Assembly (NCBI GenBank): GCA_950059165.1
Contig: CATLUC010000020.1
Span: 4,649 to 15,434, forward strand
Reading direction: 5' to 3'
DNA from: an uncultured Clostridium sp.
Lineage (GTDB): Bacteria; Bacillota; Clostridia; TANB77; CAG-508
DNA length: 10,786 bases
Below are positions 1 to 5,916 of this stretch, in pieces (the first letter of the stretch is position 1; each line of letters starts with the position of its first letter). Made by a program: the position numbers and the translations under genes. The notes under the pieces were generated by a model. It did not search any database, was not told where the DNA came from, and saw only the letters and a list, made by a program, of their open reading frames with translations.

Positions 1-80
1 AGATGGAAACGAAGAAAATCAAAGAAGTAATGAAGAATAAGGATTTAAAAATGTTAATTGCAGTAAAAAGTGAAATCTAA
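1..80 (+). CDS. C-terminal end of an unrecognised protein (partial)
   Basis: An open frame enters from the left edge and stops at TAA 78-80. About 25 residues are visible, rich in Lys and Glu and ending LKMLIAVKSEI. There is no membrane segment or motif that I recognise. The frame is judged real because its stop codon lies inside the left stem of a strong terminator, as expected for a gene end. In clostridia secF often precedes recJ, but this soluble, charged tail does not look like a SecF end, so no family is assigned. Confidence 0.5.
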   Translation, partial: METKKIKEVMKNKDLKMLIAVKSEI

Positions 81-106
81 TTAATTTTTAGATTTCACAT
101 TTTTTT
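70..106 (+). terminator. Rho-independent terminator of the upstream gene
   Basis: A perfect 10-bp stem (70-79 with 89-98; left arm GTGAAATCTA) and a 9-nt loop are followed by a run of seven T (100-106). The stop codon of the upstream gene overlaps the stem. It separates that gene from recJ, which therefore needs its own promoter; a weak -10-like TATAAA sits at 149-154 without a convincing -35. Confidence 0.85.
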
Positions 107-185
107 ATCCAAATTTTACGAAAAGTCTTTTAAAAAACGGAAAAATAGTATAAAATGATAAAAAATATATTATTAGGAGAGGAAT

Positions 186-1879
186 ATGAACAAAAAATGG
201 CAAATTTATGAAACAGATGAAAATAAAATTAATGAAATACAAGAAACATACAAAATAAACAAATTATTAGCCACAATATTAGTAAACAGAAACATAACCC
301 AAAAAGAAGATATAAGGCTATTTTTAGAACCAACCAGAAATGACTTCCATGACCCATTTTTAATTACAGATATGAAAATAGCAGTAGAAAGAATAGTAAA
401 AGCAATAAAAAATCAAGAGAAAGTTACTATTTATGGAGACTACGACGTAGATGGAATTACAAGCATAACAGTTTTAAAAAGTTTTTTAAATGACAGAGGT
501 TTAGAAGTAGAAAGCTATATTCCAAACAGATTAGAAGAGGGATATGGTTTAAACAAACAAGCAATTGAAAAAATTGCAAATGATGGTTGTGAACTTATGA
601 TTACTGTTGATTGTGGGATTTCTGCGATAGAAGAAATAGAATATGCTAATTTACTTGGAATTGAAACAATTATAACAGACCATCATGAGCCAGGAAATAC
701 TTTGCCAAAAGCGTTTGCAGTAATTGATAATAAAAGAAAAGATAGTAAATATCCTTTTCGTGAACTTGCAGGAGTAGGAGTTGTTTTTAAACTTATACAA
801 GCAATTAGTATAACATTAGAACTAAAAGCAGAGGAATATTTAAAATATTTAGATATAGTGTGTGTTGGAACAATATCAGACATAGTGCCATTAATAAATG
901 AAAATAGAGTAATTGCAAAATTAGGATTGTTATTAATTTGCCAAACAAGAAATATTGGTTTACGTTCTATTATAAATTCTTCTCGGATATAACAAAATAG
1001 ATTCAAATAGTATATCTTTTGGAATTGCACCTAGAATCAATGCTTGTGGAAGAATGGGAAAAGCAGAAGAAGCATTAGAATTATTACTTTCTAAAAATTA
1101 CAATAAAGTAAGTGAACTAACAAAAAAACTAAATGAACATAATCAACTAAGACAAGAAACAGAAAAAAATATATTTGAAAGTGCAATGGAGCAAATAAAA
1201 AAAGAACACCTAGACGAAAAAAATACTATCATAGTAGGTGGTGAAAATTGGCATCATGGTGTTATTGGAATAGTATCTTCTAAAATTACAGAAATGTATT
1301 TTAAACCAAGCATTTTGCTCAGCTTTGAAGAAGATGGCATAGGAAAAGGCTCACGGAAGAAGTATTCCTGGATTTGATTTACATGATAGCCTAATGCAAT
1401 GTACAGATGTAATTGAAAAATTTGGTGGACATAGTATGGCAGTTGGTATTACCGTAAAAAAGCAAAATTTTCCAAAATTCAAGGAAAAGTTTGAGCAAAT
1501 AGCTTCCAATGCTCATATTGATGAAATTATGCCAGTAATTCAAATTGATAGCAAAATTGACGTTAAAGATATTAGCAAAGAAATGGTTGAAAGTTTAAAA
1601 GAGTTAGAGCCTTTTGGAGAGGGAAACAGAATGCCAATTTTTGCTTTCAAAAATTTAAAAATTGATTCAATTCGTGCATTATCTGAAGGGAAACATCTAA
1701 AACTAACATTAAAAGATAATAATACAATTATAAATGCAATTGGTTTTAATTTAGGTGAATTGGCAGAAGAATATCGAATTGGAGATAAAATTGATGTAGT
1801 GGGTGTCTTAGAGGTAAATAGCTTTAATGGAGTAGATAGTTTGCAAATAAATATGAAAGATGTAATGAGGTCACTATAA
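186..1879 (+). CDS. recJ: Single-stranded-DNA 5'-3' exonuclease RecJ, in three frames
   Basis: RecJ is a DHH-family exonuclease that degrades single-stranded DNA 5' to 3' in RecF-pathway repair and mismatch repair, using Mn/Mg. The start ATG 186 follows AGGAGAGG (175-182). The first frame carries the DHH motifs: GDYDVDG (residues 84-90), the VDCG Asp (142), DHH (165-167) and GTISDIVPL (from 228). It then stops at 990-992. The next frame continues with FGIAPRINACGRMG and HHGVIGIVSSKI and stops near 1377. The third gives RSIPGFDLH, FGGHSMAVGI and the OB-like C-terminus to TAA 1877-1879. Skipping one base at each of 984-987 and 1354-1357 yields a continuous protein of about 563 residues, normal for RecJ. 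Nothing conserved is lost, so this does not look like a decayed gene; it is either recoding or sequence error. The family call is very secure; expression of a full product is unproven. Confidence 0.93.
981..992 (+). other. recJ +1 frameshift site 1 (TCT CGG A)
   Basis: In the incoming frame the codons are TCT CGG ATA TAA. Skipping one base gives TCT GGA TAT AAC, i.e. Ser-Gly-Tyr-Asn, followed by the RecJ segment FGIAPRINACGRMG. The Ser-Gly pair fits the usual RecJ sequence at this point. In-frame reading stops two codons after CGG. Seen directly; the mechanism is inferred. Confidence 0.85.
1351..1377 (+). other. recJ +1 frameshift site 2 (TCA CGG A)
   Basis: Incoming codons are GGC TCA CGG AAG, and the frame ends at TGA 1375-1377. 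Skipping one base gives GGC TCA GGA AGA AGT ATT CCT GGA, i.e. GSGRSIPG, the strongly conserved C-terminal RecJ motif (GS-Gly/Ala-RSIPGF). The exact motif restored leaves almost no doubt about where the frame changes. Confidence 0.9.
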
Positions 1880-1885
1880 AAGAAA

Positions 1886-1909
1886 AGAACCTCTACCGAG
1901 GTTTTTTCT
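1886..1909 (+). terminator. Bidirectional terminator of recJ and the convergent small gene
   Basis: Stem AACCTC (1888-1893) pairs with GAGGTT (1898-1903) around loop TACC, and T-rich sequence follows (1904-1910, then another T run near 1912-1919). On the minus strand the same CCTC/GAGG stem is followed by TTCTTTTCTTTT, so it can end both convergent transcripts. It begins 7-9 nt after the recJ stop. Confidence 0.8.
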
Positions 1910-2129
1910 TGCTTTTTTTGTCATTTTTGCTATTATTATCTATAGCATCAGCAAAAAACATGCCCAAAAAAGCAAAAATACTTAATACTCCAAATACTAT
2001 TTTAAAAAAACAAAATAGGTTTTCAGAGAATTCAGAATAGCAATAGTGCTCTGCTTGGTCAAGCAAAAATACTAATGCCAAAAAAATAACGCAATCCAAA
2101 AACAAAAAAAGAACATTTTCTGTCTTCAT
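1893..2129 (-). CDS. Small two-helix membrane protein of unknown function
   Basis: A 78-residue protein with two hydrophobic stretches (about residues 6-23 and 38-60) separated by a short acidic, Cys-containing loop, and a Lys-rich tail (KNDKKSKKKPR) that by the positive-inside rule should be cytoplasmic. I do not recognise a family. The start at 2129 is chosen over the longer reading to 2165 because GGAG lies 10 nt upstream of this ATG, and the extra residues are not hydrophobic. A good promoter lies at 2197-2225 on the same strand. The stop codon falls inside the terminator shared with recJ, and the last sense codon is CGG followed by T, one of very few in-frame CGG codons in the window. 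It occupies the place where apt commonly lies between recJ and rel. Confidence 0.65.
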   Translation of the reverse strand: MKTENVLFLFLDCVIFLALVFLLDQAEHYCYSEFSENLFCFFKIVFGVLSIFAFLGMFFADAIDNNSKNDKKSKKKPR

Positions 2130-2196
2130 TAGAATTCTTCTCCTTTGCGTTTGCAGTAAAATCAATACACACCCATTTAGGCTAAGTTACGAAAAT

Positions 2197-2225
2197 ATTA
2201 TAACATGATTACATAAAAAAATCAA
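2197..2225 (-). promoter_or_regulatory. Sigma-A promoter of the small membrane protein gene
   Basis: On the minus strand TTGATT (-35, plus-strand 2220-2225) and TATAAT (-10, 2197-2202) are separated by exactly 17 nt. It points toward the small membrane protein gene, about 70 nt away. The -35 box lies close to the rel start region, so the two genes are divergently arranged. Confidence 0.7.
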
Positions 2226-2248
2226 ATTGTATTAAAGAGGTGAAACAA

Positions 2249-4444
2249 TTGCAAGAAGAAAAAGAAATAACAATTCAAAATGTAATAAATAAAAGAAAAC
2301 AACATACAAGAAAAATAGACACAAAACTAATCATGAAAGCATACAACTATGCTAAATCTAATCATGGAGACCAATGCAGGCATTCAGGAGAGCCATATAT
2401 AATACATCCACTTAATGTTGCATACATTTTAGCAGATATTGGATTAGATGATAGTACAATTTGTGCTGCACTTTTACATGATGTTGTAGAAGATACAGAA
2501 GTAACAGATGCAGACATTAGGCATGAATTTGGAATAGAAATTGCAGAAATGGTTGAGGGTGTTACAAAGCTTGGGACAGTACAATTTGCATCTATCGAAG
2601 AACAACAAGTAGAAGACTACCGTAAAATGTTTTTAGCAATGGGAAAAGATATTAGGGTTATCTTAATAAAATTAGCTGACAGACTTCATAATATGAGGAC
2701 ACTTAAATTTTTAAAGAGAGATAGACAAATTGCAAATGCCAAAGAAACAATGGAATTATATGCACCACTTGCAAACCGTTTAGGATTATATTCTATAAAA
2801 TGGGAATTAGAAGATTTAGGTTTCAAATATCTATATCCAGAAGAATATCACGAATTAGTAGAAGGGATTAACAAAAAAAGAGAAGAAAGACTACAATTTA
2901 TTGAAAAAATTATGGATGACATTCGTACTCAACTAAAAAAGCAGAAAATAGAAGCAGAAGTTACAGGAAGAGCAAAGCACCTGTATAGTATATATCGAAA
3001 AATGAAAAGAGATAATAAAACTTTAGACCAAATTTATGACTTATTTGCATTACGTATTTTAGTTCATTCTATTAAGGAATGCTATTCAGCTTTAGGAGTT
3101 GTGCATGAAATGTATAACCCAATGCCTGGTAGATTTAAAGATTATATAGCAGTGCCAAAACCTAATATGTATCAGTCTATTCATACTACTTTATTAGGAG
3201 ATAAAGGAACACCTTTTGAAGTACAAATTCGTACAGCAGACATGCACCGAATTGCTGAATTTGGTATTGCTGCACATTGGGCATATAAAGAAGCAAATTA
3301 TTTTGGCAAAAAGACATCTGTAAAAGTTGAAGAAGATAAATTGGCTTGGCTTCGTGAAACTTTAGAGTGGCAAAAAGAGATGCAAGACCCACAAGAATTT
3401 TTAAATACACTAAAAACCGAATTATTTGAAGATGAAGCCTATGTATTTACACCAAAAGGAGCAATTAAGGTTTTGCCAAGAGGAGCAACACCAATAGATT
3501 TTGCTTATGCCATTCATGCAGAAATTGGACATCACATGACAGGTTGTAAAATAAATAGTAAAATGATGCCAATTATTACAAAACTAAAAACAGGGGACAT
3601 TGTTGAAATAATCACATCTGAAAATTCAAAAGGACCTAGTAGAGACTGGCTAAAATTTGTTAAAACCACAAGTGCAAAAAACAAAATCTTAAGTTGGTTT
3701 AAAAAAGCACAAAGGGCAGAGAACATTGAAAAAGGAAAAGAATTGATTGAAAAAGAGGTCAAAAGAATTGGTTTTACACATACAGATTTATTTAAAAATG
3801 AATATATAGGTCCAATGCTAGATAAATATAAATATAAAAATTTAGATGAAATGTATGCAGCAGTTGGATTTGGGGCAAACTCTGCTGTAAAAGTAATTGC
3901 TAGAATGTTACAAGAATACAGAAAAGAACATGAAGAAGAAAACATAGAAGCTAAAATAGAGGAGTTAGCAAAAGCAAAACTCAAAAAAACAAAGCCATCT
4001 AGTTCAGGAATTATTGTAAAAGGAATAGACAATTGCCTAGTAAAATTATCAAAATGTTGTAACCCACTTCCAGGAGATGAAATAGTTGGCTATATAACAA
4101 AAGGAAGAGGAGTATCTGTCCATAGAAAAGACTGTGTAAATGTGGAAGAACTAATATCAGAAGAAAACAGAATGATAGAAGTAGAATGGTACAAAGAAAA
4201 CGAAACATCTTATCAGGTAGATATAGAAGCATTTGCAAATGATAGAAGTGGACTTTTGATGGACATTCTAAAAGAAATTGGAACAACAAAGGCAAGAATT
4301 TTAGGTGTAAATACAAAAACAACAAAAGAGCGAATTGCAATAATTGATGTTACACTTGAAGTGGAAAACTTAGAAGAACTAAACAAAGCCCAAAAGGCAA
4401 TAAGAAAAGTAGATGGAGTATATGAGGTGCAAAGAAAGAAATAA
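2249..4444 (+). CDS. rel: Bifunctional (p)ppGpp synthetase/hydrolase, long Rel/SpoT
   Basis: Makes (p)ppGpp from ATP and GTP/GDP when ribosomes stall on uncharged tRNA, and hydrolyses it otherwise; cytosolic and ribosome-associated. From the TTG start the protein has 731 residues, the usual length. In order: HD hydrolase domain (about 25-180; HDVVED at 77-82, intact), synthetase domain (about 235-350; RFKDYI at 295-300 and KPNMYQSIHT at 304-313), TGS (about 395-455), a helical region, a Cys-rich RIS/zinc-finger segment (KCCNPLPGDE from 602; C603, C604, C629) and a C-terminal ACT domain (about 655-731). The RFKD form of the synthetase loop together with HDVVED indicates both activities. TTG 2249 is preferred over GTG 2240 because AAAGAGGTG lies 6 nt before the TTG, whereas the GTG would be part of that ribosome binding site. 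Intact throughout, with no in-frame CGG codon. Confidence 0.97.
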   Translation: MQEEKEITIQNVINKRKQHTRKIDTKLIMKAYNYAKSNHGDQCRHSGEPYIIHPLNVAYILADIGLDDSTICAALLHDVVEDTEVTDADIRHEFGIEIAEMVEGVTKLGTVQFASIEEQQVEDYRKMFLAMGKDIRVILIKLADRLHNMRTLKFLKRDRQIANAKETMELYAPLANRLGLYSIKWELEDLGFKYLYPEEYHELVEGINKKREERLQFIEKIMDDIRTQLKKQKIEAEVTGRAKHLYSIYRKMKRDNKTLDQIYDLFALRILVHSIKECYSALGVVHEMYNPMPGRFKDYIAVPKPNMYQSIHTTLLGDKGTPFEVQIRTADMHRIAEFGIAAHWAYKEANYFGKKTSVKVEEDKLAWLRETLEWQKEMQDPQEFLNTLKTELFEDEAYVFTPKGAIKVLPRGATPIDFAYAIHAEIGHHMTGCKINSKMMPIITKLKTGDIVEIITSENSKGPSRDWLKFVKTTSAKNKILSWFKKAQRAENIEKGKELIEKEVKRIGFTHTDLFKNEYIGPMLDKYKYKNLDEMYAAVGFGANSAVKVIARMLQEYRKEHEEENIEAKIEELAKAKLKKTKPSSSGIIVKGIDNCLVKLSKCCNPLPGDEIVGYITKGRGVSVHRKDCVNVEELISEENRMIEVEWYKENETSYQVDIEAFANDRSGLLMDILKEIGTTKARILGVNTKTTKERIAIIDVTLEVENLEELNKAQKAIRKVDGVYEVQRKK

Positions 4445-4499
4445 TGTGACGTTGGGGACGTTTCCGTTTTCACATTTTTGTGAAATTGGGGACATATCT
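4445..4499 (+). repeat. Left terminal inverted repeat of the MITE-like element
   Basis: Mirrors 4724-4778. Each arm contains two copies of TTGGGGAC (here at 4452 and 4486) flanking a small palindrome, TTTCACA-TTTT-TGTGAAA. This is a modular arm rather than a simple terminal repeat, and the paired motifs may be transposase contacts. Confidence 0.85.
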
Positions 4500-4635
4500 A
4501 TATGTAAATAATTTATATCTATTATTATATATTATTTTTGAACTCCTTGTATGTCGCAACCTTGTGAAAGAAAAAATTGGACTAATAATATATAATAAAA
4601 ATTATATTTACGGACAATTTTTTCTAGGTAGGTTG

Positions 4636-4682
4636 CTCCAATCGCACTCGCCTTCAGGCTCGTTTGGTCGCTTACGCGTCGT
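4636..4682. other. GC-rich patch inside the element
   Basis: About 45 bp within the right half of the element have clearly higher GC than anything around them and contain the palindrome GCCTTCAGGC plus several TCGC/CGC units. The left arm has no counterpart, so it looks like an insertion into one arm or a remnant of the parent element's interior. The function is unknown. Confidence 0.5.
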
Positions 4683-4723
4683 TTCAAAATAATATATAAT
4701 AATAGATTTAAAAATAGTATAAA

Positions 4724-4778
4724 AGATGTGTCCCAAAATTCACAAAAATGTGAAAAAGGAAACGTCCCCAACGTCACA
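4724..4778 (-). repeat. Right terminal inverted repeat of the MITE-like element
   Basis: Reverse complement of 4445-4499 with only a few mismatches, including one extra-A region and GTCCCA in place of GTCCCC in the inner motif. It ends 25 bp before the start codon of the MBL hydrolase gene. Confidence 0.85.
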
Positions 4779-4803
4779 TAAGAATGGAAAGGAAGTTGGA
4801 AAA

Positions 4804-5451
4804 ATGATATTAAAGGAACTAAAGATTGATACTTGGATTGGTGACCCAACGAATTGCTATATTGTTGTAGATGAGCAGTCTAAAGAAACTATGGTAATTG
4901 ACCCAGCAGGCGATGTGGATAAAATTGAAGAGTTGATTGGCATTATGGAAGGAAAGCTTAAGTATATTTATTTGACACATTGTCATGGTGACCATATTTT
5001 TGGGGTTACAGAGCTTAAAAATCGATGTGGTGGAAAGGTTTTAATTCATAGGGAAGATAGCGAGGGCCTAAATAATTCACAAATTAATCTTACACCATAT
5101 ATTGGAGCTGGAGATATTGAATTAGAAGCAGATTCTAGAATAGATGACGGGGATTTAATTCATTTGGGTAATTTGGAATTCAAGGTTTTTCATACACCAG
5201 GTCATACTAAAGGTGGAACTTGCCTTTATTGTGAAAAGGAAAATTGTTTGTTTTCTGGTGATACTATATTTAGAGGGACTTGGGGAAGGACTGATTTGCC
5301 AACTTCTAACAGGAATGATATTATGAAGTCTATTGAAGAGAAGATTATGGTTTTGCCAGATGAGACTATTTTGTATCCAGGTCATGGCATGATGGCTATG
5401 CTAAAAGATGAAAAGCCGATTTATTTGGAATTAAAGCCGAAGTTGTTTTGA
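4804..5451 (+). CDS. Metallo-beta-lactamase-fold hydrolase (glyoxalase II-like)
   Basis: A 215-residue MBL-fold protein of the compact glyoxalase II-like group, probably a cytosolic two-zinc thioesterase or related hydrolase; the substrate cannot be told from sequence. All metal ligands are visible: H59-x-H61-x-D63-H64 (THCHGDH), H134 (TPGHT), D153 (SGDTIF) and H194 (YPGHG). The start at ATG 4804 follows GGAAGTTGGAAAA and gives the normal family N-terminus. An in-frame upstream ATG at 4726 lies inside the MITE-like element and would add 26 unrelated residues, so it is rejected. The gene directly follows that element, so any promoter must lie inside it or upstream of rel. In clostridia such hydrolases commonly sit between rel/dtd and hemZ/hisS, and this matches. 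Confidence 0.92.
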   Translation: MILKELKIDTWIGDPTNCYIVVDEQSKETMVIDPAGDVDKIEELIGIMEGKLKYIYLTHCHGDHIFGVTELKNRCGGKVLIHREDSEGLNNSQINLTPYIGAGDIELEADSRIDDGDLIHLGNLEFKVFHTPGHTKGGTCLYCEKENCLFSGDTIFRGTWGRTDLPTSNRNDIMKSIEEKIMVLPDETILYPGHGMMAMLKDEKPIYLELKPKLF

Positions 5452-5467
5452 AATATTTGAAATAAAC

Positions 5468-5495
5468 TTGATAATTATGTAAAATATGGTATAAT
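5468..5495 (+). promoter_or_regulatory. Sigma-A promoter of the small unknown gene
   Basis: TTGATA (5468-5473) and TATAAT (5490-5495) with 16-nt spacing, starting 17 nt after the MBL stop. A short dyad TTGG-GTAA-CCAA follows near the expected transcription start. The small gene is therefore probably transcribed separately from the MBL hydrolase. Confidence 0.7.
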
Positions 5496-5541
5496 AATTG
5501 GGTAACCAAGTCAAAAATGATAATTAGTAAGGAGGACTATT

Positions 5542-5826
5542 ATGAGCGCTTGTATGAAGAATGTATCTATCAAAGAGAAGGAACTGGAGAAAGCAGGGTA
5601 TGTAGTAAAAAAAGAAACCAATGAAGTTGGAACTCTTTATTTCATTTTTCGGAAAGGATGCAAGATAGTAGAAGTATTGAGACGAAAAGAAAACTTAAAA
5701 AAGGGTAAAGTGATTGTACTGGGTAGCCATATGATGCATTACTGTGAGACTGTCAAGATAAAGGTTGTTGACAATTCTTTAAAGCTAGAGTGTCACAACC
5801 CATTTGTAATAGTGATATTTTTTTAA
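5542..5826 (+). CDS. Small hypothetical protein
   Basis: A 94-residue protein preceded by a near-perfect AAGGAGG (5529-5535) 6 nt before ATG and by its own promoter, so it is very probably expressed. I do not recognise a family. It is soluble and Lys-rich with alternating beta-like segments (GTLYFIF, KVIVLGS, NPFVIVIFF) and five Cys (two in MSACMKNV and HYCETV), without a clear metal motif. Codon use differs from its neighbours (GCGC, GTACTG, CTGGAG), which suggests recent acquisition. It contains an in-frame CGG-A at 5650-5653; reading through as Arg keeps the frame open for 58 more codons, whereas a +1 shift there would stop after a few residues. It may be an orphan cargo gene; nothing more can be said. 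Confidence 0.6.
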   Translation: MSACMKNVSIKEKELEKAGYVVKKETNEVGTLYFIFRKGCKIVEVLRRKENLKKGKVIVLGSHMMHYCETVKIKVVDNSLKLECHNPFVIVIFF

Positions 5827-5850
5827 AACTATTTGCAAATAATCCCCCCC

Positions 5851-5881
5851 ACGAGGCATTGGAACTTTTCCGATGCCTCGT
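5851..5881. other. Strong 14-pair hairpin preceded by seven C
   Basis: ACGAGGCAT (5851-5859) pairs with ATGCCTCGT (5873-5881), then a U-G wobble, then GGAA/TTCC around a CTT loop. It begins immediately after C7 (5844-5850) and lies 25 nt past the small unknown gene and 35 nt before hisS. No T run follows on either strand, so it is not a textbook terminator; it could still end transcription, protect an RNA 3' end, or act in the hisS leader. A 10-bp palindrome ATTTGCAAAT (5831-5840) sits just upstream. Confidence 0.6.
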
Positions 5882-5916
5882 ATACTAAAAATTAAATAAG
5901 AAAGAAAGTGATAAAT

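Larger units (their letters stand above)
4445..4778. mobile_element. 334-bp non-autonomous element with 55-bp terminal inverted repeats (MITE-like)
   Basis: The left end begins TGTGACGTTGGGGACG directly after the rel stop codon, and the right end finishes CGTCCCCAACGTCACA. The 55-bp arms match almost perfectly. Further in, the arms keep matching in AT-rich blocks (about 4518-4539 with 4686-4706), and an inner pair (GCAACC/GGTTGC and AGAAAAAATTG/CAATTTTTTCT) encloses an AT-rich palindromic centre, so the whole element can fold on itself. TAA flanks both ends (4442-4444 and 4779-4781), a possible 3-bp target duplication. No transposase is encoded. The TTGGGGAC motifs recall repeats that accompany IS200-like/RAYT transposases, but I cannot assign a family. 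It fills the whole rel-MBL gap. Confidence 0.8.

Noticed and set aside
116..154. recJ promoter
   Set aside because: A TATAAA-like -10 is present at 149-154, but no acceptable -35 lies at 16-18 nt, so it is not listed as a feature.
3532..4032. Long minus-strand ORF opposite rel, and others within rel, nrdD and toxN
   Set aside because: They are the antisense of well-recognised genes in AT-rich DNA, have low-complexity hydrophobic translations, and lack ribosome binding sites.
4480..4692. A 70-residue plus-strand ORF inside the element
   Set aside because: It has no ribosome binding site, crosses both inverted arms, and its sequence is explained by AT-rich repeats plus the GC-rich patch.
5851..5916. 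T-box leader controlling hisS
   Set aside because: There is no T-box consensus bulge sequence, the leader is too short, and only one hairpin is present with no antiterminator partner.
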